From Ulva prolifera (Eukaryota > Chlorophyta > Ulvophyceae > Ulvales > Ulvaceae), in the NCBI GenBank assembly GCA_023078555.1, contig CM041200.1, positions 2,302,001 through 2,366,000 of the forward strand: a stretch of 64,000 nucleotides of DNA. Reading direction: 5' to 3'. The position numbers were made by a program, and so were the translations under genes. Numbering within the stretch: position 1 is the stretch's first letter; each line of letters opens with the position of its first letter. This document shows, piece after piece, positions 50,301-60,966 of the stretch. The notes below the pieces were generated by a model. That model saw nothing but the letters and a program-made list of their open reading frames with translations, was not told the origin of the DNA and searched no databases.

Positions 50301-52795
50301 ACTAGGCTGTTTAGGTGTTGCATGCTGGGCCTGTGGGACCCGGTCCGCACAGACAGCATCTGCTTCCCAGAATACGCTAATGTCTCCTCATGGTCCTGGT
50401 TGAATGCAACACTGGTGACGTTGGGCTCTTCGTATCGAATCTGCAGAGAAGGAAGGATTGACCCTTCAGTCACGACCTCAGGACACCTCGATTGCTACAT
50501 AATGAACCACTGATACCAGCCATTTGCCAATGGCAGGAACAAGATTGTCTACCGAATCAAGTTCACTGATGTGTGTGTGTGTGTGTGCGCACTGCGCTTT
50601 CAAGATGGTCGATTGCAGATGCGGGCTTTTTAGTTGTCTCCAAAAGCGGTGCACACCACGCCCGTCAGCAGATTGATGACTGTGAGCTTCGAGTCGTCAT
50701 CGATGACAGCAAGGCCAGAGCTCCCAGCGCTGATGTCTGCATACCGGATTGGCCGGGGATGCCGCCAGATGTGGCATGGGAATGCGTTGTTCACAAAAAC
50801 TGTGAGGACGCGGCCATCACGGCATGCCACCATGATACCCTCACGCCCACACGCCCCCCCAAGGCACTTCACATATCTGACATTTGCCTCCAAAATCCAT
50901 TCCATCTCCCTATGGCACATTGGGACCCCTTGACGTTGCATGGTAGCCACAAGGACAACAGTGAGGAAGTTTATAAACCACAATACAAGCTTGCAAGTGT
51001 GCACACGCAAGCATCAGATGAAGCAAACTCTTGCCATCTTACTAGCTGGAAACGTGAGCACCTCATCACAACAGCATGTGCGGCCAAGTGGAATTGAGTG
51101 CCAAGAAACGCACTGTACACCATCAAAGTTGAAACACCTCAGTTTGTTTTTGTCGCAGATTGTGAGATGGCCACTGGACACCACAAGCAAGTCACAATTC
51201 TTGCTGTAAGAAATGCGGGCCTTGAGATGGTAAGCGGTTCCACCGCCATCTGCTGGCACGCGTTCATATACTATGATGCTTTCAAGCAGCTGCACAGCAA
51301 CTAGTGCTTCAAAAACTGCGATCTTTCGAACACAGTCCCTGCACTTGATCCGTGCTCGGTGGCTTCCACCTAGTGTCTCAATGACTACATCTGTGAGCAT
51401 ATCCCGGTATGCATAGTTTCCCTGCATATGTGTGGAAGTAAAGCTCTGTCATCATGCAACACAAGCATGTCTCCCCAAAATCACAGCCGCGTCTTTGTTG
51501 CACTCAACTATTGCAAGCGTTGCGGCGGCCACCTGGCACATTGTGTCTGTTGTGAGACAAATCTACCGCTTGGGGGTGCGTCACACCTTATACAGGCCGT
51601 GAACAATACTGATCGAAACACTTTCGTAGGCCACGGACCCATCTTCTGTGCCACATGCAACATTGATTGAGCCAGAAGAGGCTCCAGGGCGAATGCCAAC
51701 AGCCCAGATCCAGCTTCTCTTGGTTGACAATGTTGACACAAATATTCCCGCTGTGGTGTACAGCTCCAGCCTTTTGGCAGTGCCACCAACCACCATGTAA
51801 TTGCTGTTTGGAGAAATTGCCAAACCGCACGGCTTGTATCCCAACGTAACATCCTTCAGCCCATGGGGCTCTCCATCCATCTGCACAACTTCCAGCCTCT
51901 GCATGGGACAAGGATAAAAGAAATACAGTGCAGCTACACAATGCGAGATCCCACCTTGTAGTATGACAATGTCCCGTCCCATGACGCCACTACCAATGCT
52001 TTGACCTTGTCAAGTGGCTTGGGAGAGAACGCTATGCTCCAAACCGGTCCGCTCTTTTTTATGGTTGTTCGGTCCCTGCCAGCCTTGTCTTTCAGTAGGA
52101 CACTCCCATCTTCACAGCCGATGGCCAGATGCTGGCCGTCAGTGCTCCATGCGACACAGAGAGCTCTGGATGCCAGCGCTGTCTTCGGAACAGAGCGGAC
52201 CTCAGGGGACCACAGGCCAACGTCATTTTCACTTGCGGATGCAAGTTGGTGTGTCACGGGATTATATGAAAGCGCTTGTATTGGCGACGAGTGTGTAAAC
52301 TTCAACAGCCCTTGCCCAGCACTGCTCCAAATGATCACCGTCTTGTCTGCACCACCGGAAGCGAATCTGGTTCCATCGTCAGCATATGCCAGGCAATAAA
52401 CAGCGTCCTGCAAAAAAAAAGGAAATGAAGGTGCCGTCCAAGGGCAGCCAATTGAGGTATGATGAATGAACAGGCACAAGACCGCTACACATACCGAATG
52501 GCCTTTCAATGCGTGGACAGGATTCCCGCTGAGATCGTAGACAAATACTCTTGCACCTGCTGCTGCAATGATTTGTAGTCCATCTGCAAACGAAAAGCGT
52601 CATTTGGTGCTCCGCAGGCATATGCTCGCCCCTCGTCGGATCCAACGCTTTGCAACGCGAAGCTCACCTGGGCGAAATGAAAGCGCGTAAACAACCGTTC
52701 GCACGCTTTCCCTCTCAGGCTATACGGACAATCTCAGCGTGAGGGTGTGCGTATGTGTGTGCGGATGCGTACTCTACACGACGAACGCTCAACAT
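47350..52795 (-). CDS. IFT122: Intraflagellar transport protein 122 (IFT-A core)
   Basis: IFT122 is a core subunit of the IFT-A complex, which drives retrograde transport and membrane-protein entry in cilia. Exons from 52719 down give ERESVRTVVYALSFRP, then by a phase-1 splice DGLQIIAAAGARVFVYDL. WD40 blades follow: RFASGGADKTVIIWSSAGQG, LSYNPVTHQLASASENDVGL and YMVVGGTAKRLELYTTAGIF. Signature parts are SISIVHGLYK, YAYRDMLTDVVIETL, RIKCRDCVRKIAVFE and LGGACGREGIMVACRDGRVL. The TPR half includes YKVACLGVPLEVWDALANSA and LVQLHCNAEAWDRAFMTVKR. A zinc-ribbon reads CWRCAAIIPLL and CATCGSTII. The last exon (47610-47350) gives SLSQAEVLIRQWPNPAIPAQ and ends SGVSQLAE. Every section of animal IFT122 is represented. 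The start is uncertain: an ATG lies at 52795, but its junction is unresolved. Confidence 0.93.
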
Positions 52796-54043
52796 GTTGA
52801 GCTGATGAGCGCACTACTTGCATGCGAAAGAGCAGGGGATATGAGTTGTCACGTACAGGCGTTTCAGTCCAGTCTGTGGTGCATTTCATTATAAATTCAC
52901 CCGCTTAGAAAACACCACCGAATGTCCTGGCGCAGCAAGCTAGACCAAGCGACTGTTGCGCCGGAGGCATCAGCTTACAGTGACCAAAAATGAGCCTCAG
53001 CTGCAGATAAACAGATGGGCCGCGGCTGACCAGCAAACTAAGCTATGCCTGTAGACAGAGACATTGTGATAGGCGGTGGTTCGCAAAGGTTGACGATACA
53101 TCGCGAGATACCTCAAAATCAAAGGTGCCAAGGATCCCACTAGGTTACGATCGATGTCAGAACGCAGCAGGTTGCAGCCATGTGATGACCGCGCGTTGTT
53201 TCGGCTCTGCTGTGATTGCGCGGCTGTTGTTCCCCCAAGCCACTGAGTGCACAGTTGTGCACAGCACACGGTGCCATCTCCGCAGCATCTGCGTCCGTTC
53301 CCTCTCCTGAGCTGTGTGGCCGAAAGGTGAATGTGCACTGGATCGCATCGGCCCTGGCGACAAGTATACGTCTGATGTGGACGAGAGCTGATATTGACCT
53401 ATACAATGCCTGAACTGGCACTGCAGCATTGCAGCCCATTTTGTGCACAGCAATCTGCAATGATGCTGAAGGACGTTCACATGCTCAGGAGAGGGAGGCC
53501 CGACAATGTACTTGTTGTCATCATCACATCATGTTTTCACCTGAGCCGCAAAATCAGATCTGGTACGTTGGCTATTTGCATAAGGAACAGGCATACATAA
53601 TGGCTGGCGATGACCGTGAATAGACCAAGTTCGGCAAGGACATTTGCGCGTGAAAGAGAGGTACCAAGTGAGGTACCAAGTTCGGCAAGGACATTTGCGT
53701 GTGAAAGTGAGGTGCTGCAAGGAGGCAGGCGTTTCACAGTGGCGGTGTACATTACCTGCTACAACCTCCAAAGGAACATCTTGGGGGCTAGCTGCGAGCC
53801 TCCCCATATGGGCGCAGCCTGTCGCTTGTCTGCCCATACAGCATTGAATGATGCTGACCTTGCTGGCATGCCTATCAACCATGGACCCGCAGTCAGGCCC
53901 AATCCTGTTCCAATGTCGACCAAATATACATGTAGAGCCTCAAGTGAGCTCAGCAAGTGCATCACGCAGACAGAGCAGCAGCATCTGCCTCTGCTACTGC
54001 GGAAAGATATGCCTCTGCTACTGCGCTAGATTCTTCGCATCCA
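52796..54043. other. Intergenic region with short tandem repeats
   Basis: It separates the 5' end of IFT122 from the 3' end of NMNAT. A 51-base unit starting ACCAAGTTCGGCAAGGACAT is tandemly doubled at 53624-53717. A 24-base unit TGCCTCTGCTACTGCG is repeated at about 53985-54030. No exon is supported. Confidence 0.45.
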
Positions 54044-55643
54044 TCAGCTCGCGCTGTACAACCCCATAAGCTCGATCAGATTTGCCACCGGATCAGGGAC
54101 CAGGTATCTAATAGATCGCCCCTGCAATCCACGTCTCTTACAACGAAGGGCGATAGGCAGCGAAATACAGTGGAGTTGTGAGGGTAGGCATGGAGTGAGC
54201 ACAGGGCATGAAGCCAAAGTCGCACCTCTCTTGCCGCCCGCCTGACTGCAGTGGAGCTCATTGAGCTTTCCACCACATCTTCCACTACAGTGAAATGTTG
54301 GCTATACTGATGCAAAGGGCCGTCCTGCAAAATCAGCCAACTAAAAAGCAGAATTTGCCAGACATTTAGCAGGCCTGAAGAGCCTTGAGGCGAGGCACTC
54401 AACGTTGTTTCAGCATCGTTGCACACACCAGTTTGGTACACTTACATGCACTGCATCAGCAAGACAAGTGGTGCAGCAATCAGCCCTTGCATGGGCCAGC
54501 TGAGCACCTTGTCCAGCACAAGGGAGGAGCCAGCCGAGTTGGGGCGCGCCACGCATACCACGCCGTGGTTGGTGAATATGGTGGGAATATCCTGCTCCCT
54601 CCAAACACCTGGTTTGCAGAACGACTGCAGCAGGTCCTCTCCACACAGGAGCATCACACGTGGAGCCATGTCATCGTCCTGCATCGCACAGAGTGCGTAA
54701 AATCAGGCCAGCCAGGTACATGCCAGAGCTGTTGGCATCTTTGCTCAATGCTGCATCACGCATGCATAGAGCATCGCAAACAAGGTCACCACAGCCTTAC
54801 AACGCCCCATCCGGCACATCACTGGAATCACCTTGAGCAGGAACAGCATTGTTGCTGATTTACGAGCGATTCTCAACATGGAGGATGCAGGCAGCGACAG
54901 CATAGGTGTTCATCGCCATGAGCGTGTAGCGCTGGGTGGGCACACTTGCTGCAGACCAAGTGCTTGCAGAAGGCGGCGTTCCGCTGATTTGAGAACTGGC
55001 ACCGTGCGAGAATACTGATCCTGAGTGCCTTCCCAGTCGTCAACCATCAGCCAGTCCGACGATTGCACAGCTGCTCTCGCTAGCTGTAGACGTGCAGGGA
55101 AAGGCAGCAGCTCTGGCTTACCATATCCATCATGTACGGGTGACAAGTAGCCCCCCAGGACATCAAAGCCTTTCTGAACAGATCACAACGTATGGTTCAG
55201 GGCCATTGTCGACGGCAGGTGCATTGTTGAGTCCATGCCACACCCCATCTCGATGTTGTGCGGCACACACGTGCTTAGATGGCATCAATCGACACAATAT
55301 GCTTCAATAAGATCCGAGGTCAGGTCCAGTGGCCGCTTGTGGCACGAAATAAGCAGATAGGTGGGTCTGGAGGGGTCACCTTCCTTAATTCATCTCTTGC
55401 AGCTTCAAACATCCGTAGGTGCGTCAAGGTTGGGGGATTGAAGCTGCCGCAAGCGATCAAAACGCATGGCTTGCCCTGTGTAGCTGAACAGCCCTTTGGC
55501 ATCACGTGGCATGCAAGCTTTTGAACTGGTATGTCCTCATTGCGCGTGGTGGATGCCACTGCACATGCACTTGTCGCAAGCACGAGGCTGGACGCCACGG
55601 TGAAACGGAAAGCATATGATCTATTACGGAACAAGTGGAGCAT
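54044..55643 (-). CDS. NMNAT: Nicotinamide/nicotinate mononucleotide adenylyltransferase
   Basis: NMNAT makes NAD from NMN and ATP (or deamido-NAD from NaMN). Exon 1 from the ATG at 55643 contains CVLIACGSFNPPTLTHLRMF, the GSFNPPTxxH nucleotidyltransferase signature. The next gives GFDVLGGYLSPVHDGYG, then LARAAVQSSDWLMVDDWEGT and QYSRTVPVL. A further exon reads RVMLLCGEDLLQSFCKPGVW and IFTNHGVVCVARP. The ISSTxxR motif appears as SSMSSTAVRRAARE, and the last exon as GRSIRYLVPDPVANLIELMG before TGA at 54044. These match eukaryotic NMNATs in order. About 60 residues precede the catalytic core, including the hydrophobic FTVASSLVLATSACAVAS, which could be a targeting or membrane segment absent from most plant NMNATs. 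Confidence 0.9.
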
Positions 55644-56332
55644 TTGAACAACTGTTTAGGACTGCAGCGCTGCAATAGAGCTTCAGCTTCTTGATCGCAG
55701 CAATCTTGATCGTACAGCCCATCCGGGCGACTTCACTGATCGCATAACAGACGTCCCTGGCAGCGCAAAACACATCAAACGATGCAGCGAACAAGACGAA
55801 CCAGGCACATTACGTCTTCGCCTGCCACAGCTGGCTGCTGGACGCCTAGGGACACCTGCTCAATCGTGCTTTCAGCAACAAGCATGCATTTGAACTTAGC
55901 ATCGCCCTCACCGTGAGAAACGCCACACACCTGATATGCTATGAAGGTCACGCACGTACTGAGTGCAACTGTGCCTGTTCCGCAACAGCCACTTCGCCGA
56001 GAGTCGTAGATCTCAGTCCCATGTTCGGAAGTGCGTAGCTTGTTAATGCCTGTTGTGTCGTTGTCATCATGCAGCCAGAGAGCGTTTGTAACGGAGAAAA
56101 ATGGGCAGAATGCACAATCTAGGTGAATAAGCTGGAATTTAAGCCGCTTGAACCCACAATCTCTACATATATTTTGGCGAGGAGAGCTTGTTGCCTGAGC
56201 GTCTGTGCGCTGAGAACGTGTGCTGAGGTCGTGGCATCTTTTAAGGTATATTGGCACCAAAAAAAAATCAGTAGCTGATTCGTAGTATGGCGTCATGCCA
56301 CAATTGTTGTGTCTAGGCCAAGCAACTCTCAG
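55644..56332. promoter_or_regulatory. Divergent region between NMNAT and the LRR gene
   Basis: About 690 bases between divergent starts. A 173-codon minus-strand frame (55775-56296) shows no motif and is not called. Confidence 0.4.
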
Positions 56333-59300
56333 ATGTCACCGCCCAAAGCCCAGAATGCGGCCAACAGCACTTCAATCAGAGAGCGCCTCAAACAAAGCCT
56401 ATCCATGCCAAGGCGCGGCGGCCGGGGTAAGCCTGGAGAGCAGATTCCCAGGTTGCCGTTTACTCCGGAAATGGTGTGATCTGCTTGCCCATGCATGCCC
56501 AGCCAGAAGTGACACACATCGCGCAGCACGGCCTGCATAACTGGTCAGCCTACAAATTCCCATGGACCGTGGCCCAAGCTTCATCACGGCAGTGGAAGTG
56601 ATTGCCATGTATGGCTCTGTAGGTCAGGGACGGCCTTATGGATCTTGGGAAAACGGCTGATGGCGTATCCCAAGCGTACTTGACCTTCAAGCTTAACAAT
56701 ACTACAGCTGAAGATGTATCCATTCTCAAGAACCGCAGGCATTTGCAGAAGCTTGAAATCGGCAAGAACAGGATATGTGACCTGCGCCATCTGAGCGGGA
56801 TGGAAAACCTGGTTTACCTCAACGTATCAGGCATGCAACTGACCAACAATGCAGAGTGAAACTTCCCATGGTGTTGAAAACACCTGGACTGCAACGGTCA
56901 ATGGATATACGAAGGAGCTAGATCCAACCTCAAGCTTTGTGCCGTCATGTGGACCCCATGCTGCAGACAATTTGGTCACACAGCTGCTGGACATTCCAGA
57001 GCCCAGGCCGTGCAACCTTCGAGGCGCAGATTTCCGCACTAATCGCATCACAGGGTTCAAGGACGTCGCTCACCAGCTCCAGGCATTCAGCAGCCTGCGT
57101 GACCTGGCCCTGGATAACAACATCATCGAGTCTGCGGCAGGCCTGGCGGCCTTGTCCAACCTGCTGCACCTCAGCATCACCAACAACTGCCTCAGGCACT
57201 GCCATGGCCTGGACGCTCTCACGGTGCGCCCCTGCATTGACACACTGTGCAGGAGATGTGCTCCCTCCGGCTCGCCATGGCAATTGCATGGAGGCCAGTC
57301 TGATTTGCCCAACAGTCCGAACACATCAACTCTGATCATTCTCTGCAGAGTTTGGTACACATAGACATCTCCAACAACACCATCTCTAGCATCAAGCCGC
57401 TCCACAAGCTCACGCGGCTTCGGGTGTTGGTGGCAGCACGCAACAAGATCACAACTCTCGACGGCGTGTCCGGCTGCAAGTCTGTCAACCGCCTGGATGT
57501 CAGCCACAATTGCATAGAGGTCCTCGCTGGTGTCGCAGACGCAGCCGCATGCCCACTCCTTGGCAATCTCAATCTCTCAAGCAACCCGGCGCAGCGCTGC
57601 ACCGACTATCGCCTTCATTTGGTGTCTCTCCTACCCCAGGTGACCAACTTGGACAACCTGCTGGTGGACGAGAAGGAGAAAGTGCATGCACAAAACTTGC
57701 ACGGTGCGGACGCCGAGGGCCTGAAGCGCATCCGCGACCGCTACTTCCCCAATGGGGAGCTGGACGACGGCGGCGGCGCCATTCCCCCGATCGCCGCGGG
57801 TCTGCTGCCGGACGATGGCACCGGCGCTATCCCTGATAGCTCCGGGCCGGGCGATTTTGCTCGCATCGACGGCTTTGTGGATGCCCTGCCGGAAAGCGTC
57901 GTCGCCGAGGGTGTTCTCGTTTTTGCAGACTTCCTGCAGGTGTGTGGCCTCCGCTGCTTTGGGCCCTCGTGACCCCAATTCCATTGCGTTGCTGTGCTGC
58001 ACTGCACTGTAGTCTTGTGTGTATACCCGCCTTGCCTGCCCCGCAGCTGTGACAGACGCCACGGCAACCAAGGCCACGCCGAGTGCATGTGAGCGATGTT
58101 GCGGGGCCCTCCTAGGCAGGATTCAGTTGGCACGCACCAGCTGAGGCCCGGCCTGGGGAGTGTGTGATGGTGTTGTGTCAATACTCAGGACAGCATGAAG
58201 ACACACCTGGAGCTGGCGCGGGCAGTGTACCGCTGGATTGTCCGGAACGCCGTGTTTCCGCGGGACGGCATGTGGGGCCAGAGCGTTTCCGCGCCCCTTT
58301 TCCCGCGCCACCCGGAGCTTGAGGAGACGCTGCTGTACGGTGTCACAGGCACATGGTCTGAGCGTGTTGCGGCGCTCTTCGTTGCCATGGCCAAGGCCTG
58401 CCATCTCGAGGCAGTCATGGTCCCGGGGTACTGGCGCCATGACGACATCGCGCCCGGCCAGGAGCTGACAGCTCACAACCACTGCTGGAACGCGGTCAAG
58501 GTGAACGGGCTGTGGCGGCTGGTGGACTGCGCGGCGGGCACGCGCCTCGGTGGCAATGCTGCGTTCTTCACGCTGCCGGAGCACTTCCGCCTCGCATATC
58601 AACCCCTCAACGCGCCGTGGTCGTTGCTGCGGGACTACATCAGCAATGGCGCCTTCTTTGCGCAAATCTGGGCGCGCACATGCTTCTTCAACCTCGGCTG
58701 CCGTGTGCTGTCGCCAGACGCGCTGAGCGCTGTGCAGCATCTGCCGCTGCCAATGCAGGGCCTGCCTCTGCCGGCACCAGTGCTGTGCTTCGCCGTCGCC
58801 CCTGGCTACCGGTACGCACCCCCGCCTCCCGCGGTGCGCTGGCCGTTTCAATGTAGGCAAAGAGCATGATGTGTGAACTGTGCCGCGGAGTGAGGTTTAT
58901 GGGCCACGAGAGTTGCAGGCTAGAGCACCGCCTGCTTGACGCGCACGGCAGGCAACTATATCCGCTGCAGCGGCAGACTTGGGAGCGGCACGACAACGAG
59001 TGGGATTCCCGGCCGGGAGCTCCAATCTTCCAGGACGTCGTGGCTGGGGAGCCCGGCATGCATACCGTGGCCATGCCCCAGGGGGACCTGCCCTGCCAGG
59101 AGCACCGTGTGGCTGTGGCGCTTCCCGCCCCAGGGAGCTACACACATGAGATTTTCGTCGTGCGAGACCTGCCACGAGCCATCTGCTGCACACTCCCGGA
59201 CGACGAACCCCCTCTCGAGTTGACCCTGCAGGAGAGGTTCCTGGCACTACGGACGCAGGTGTGGCATACGTGCTCACACCGGCATCCCCGACTTGGGGCA

Positions 59301-60594
59301 GCTCAGTGGTGACACTTCTAGCTTTGGCGTGTCATGGAGCAGTGTCGCCTGTGCATGCCTGCTGCATGGCACGTGCTTGTGGTCTCCTGTCAATGTCAGA
59401 GGGGCCCTTGCTCCACAGCTAGCCTGCCCTGTGGCTGAGCTGGTGACACCCGGGCGCTGCTGGAGGTGATGCGGCGGTGTGCTGCAGTACGTGCTGCCGG
59501 AGGCGGTACAGAACAGCAGCCAGGGCTGCCCCGTTGTGTGCGCGGAGACTCCACAGAGCGCGCTGCCGGCAGCGTCTGCAGCGTGGTGCCGCCTCGGTGC
59601 TCATCTGGCAGCGCCCGAGCCTGGAGAGCAGCTTGAAGCAGACAGAACACAAGTGTTCGCCTTGCGCGTGCCTGGCGCCCACGAAGTGGCGCTGGTGCCG
59701 CGATGCCACGCCTTGCAGTGGCAGCACACGTCAGAGCACCTCACAGCAGCCGCGGCACACGTGGGGGATGCTGTGGATGACAGTGGCATAGGCGGTGCAA
59801 CCACCGTGCCATGGAACGAGGGTGAGCAGGCGTTCTGGGCCGAGCTGGTGGTACCGCGGGCGGACATGCTGGACGTGGTCGCGCGCACGGGCCCCGCGTC
59901 ACCTTGGCAGCAGCTTCTGCGGTTCCAGCTGCTCCCGGAGAGCCAGCACCTGCGCGAACGGCTGGACCTCATCTTCGAGCCCCCTGTTCCTGACAAGCGG
60001 GACCCGAAGTTCAGCCTGGTGCGGCTCTCTTGCAGACTCTGCAGAAGGCAGCTCCTGTGGAGGCTGTGCAATGCCTGGCCGCCCCTCGGGGTGCAGAGTC
60101 CATCGTCCAAACGGGCGAGGCGTGACGCCCGATTTCACACTTTTGCTTCTTTGCCGAGGTCGCCGTGGCTGTAGGTCAGAGAGATCATGAAGAATGTGGA
60201 TGCGGACAAGGACGGCAGGGTGACCCGCAAGGAGTACCTGACCAAGATCAGGAAAGACCGGAAGTATGCAGACTTCCTGAAGATGCCGCCGCGCATCCGC
60301 CAGGGCGATGGCACGCTGGAGAAGTTCATCGATACGTTCCAGGCCATCAACTGCTCGCGGACGGGTCGCTTCTCAGCAAACGAGCTGGCGTTTTACCTTG
60401 GCTGCACGCCCAGCGCTGGGTCGCTGTGTGAAGAGAGCTCCCGCTTCAGCGCTGCATCGCGGCAGGGGGCCCTGCAGGGCGATGGCCCTGATGATGACCC
60501 CCCCCCAGCCCCTTCACTAACAACTTCGCTGCCAGCACACACGTCGCGTGTACACTTCTTGCAGTCCCAGGGAAGCAGACCGAGCAAGCAATAG
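56333..60594 (+). CDS. LRRC23-like LRR / transglutaminase-like / EF-hand protein, probably axonemal
   Basis: The ATG at 56333 gives MSPPKAQNAANSTSIRERLK. Exon 2 reads GLMDLGKTADGVSQAYLTFK and HLQKLEIGKNRICDLRHLSG, closely patterned on LRRC23, a radial-spoke 3 protein. SDS22-type repeats continue to LLPQVTNLDNLLVDEKEKVH. An exon from about 58195 has a transglutaminase-like fold: RAVYRWIVRNAVFPRDG, TWSERVAALFVAMAKACHLE, NHCWNAVKVNGLWRLVDCAA. The catalytic His and Asp positions are kept, but the usual Cys position reads Ser. Ig-like segments resembling kyphoscoliosis-peptidase C-terminal domains follow to about 60020. The final exon starts MKNVDADKDGRVTRKEY, a complete EF-hand loop, then TFQAINCSRTGRFSANELAF, a weaker second one. 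Whether the EF-hand exon belongs to the same transcript is inferred from exon order and an AG acceptor at about 60181. Confidence 0.75.
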
Positions 60595-60966
60595 CTTGGC
60601 TTGTGGCATACCATGCAGCGCTAGTTCTGGTGACGTGTCGTTGGATGCATGTGCAGCGAGAACGCAGCAGACGAGTGTATCTGATGAGCAGTCTTGAGAT
60701 GGGACTGCTTGATCTATAGGGGTGGCACGTTGTGGACTGCATGTACATCTCAAGGCTGCGCGCAGGAACCAGCTACATGGTCTACATCTGCGGATACATT
60801 TCAGTCGAGCACGCTGCCCAGCACTAGAACAGAATCCTTATCAATACCGGCATCGCTATGGGCATTAATTTGACGACACGAACCTAGGCTACGCCCTCAC
60901 AGAAGTCATGCATTCATCAACGCTAACCGCCCCGGCCAAGTGATCGGTCCACAGGCCAATCACAAC
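60595..60966. other. Convergent 3' region
   Basis: Between the 3' ends of the LRR/EF-hand gene (plus) and the CysM-TRP14 gene (minus); nothing else is recognised. Confidence 0.45.

Noticed and set aside
55775-56296. 173-codon minus-strand open frame between NMNAT and the LRR gene
   Set aside because: Cys- and His-rich without any spacing pattern of a zinc finger; most likely chance.
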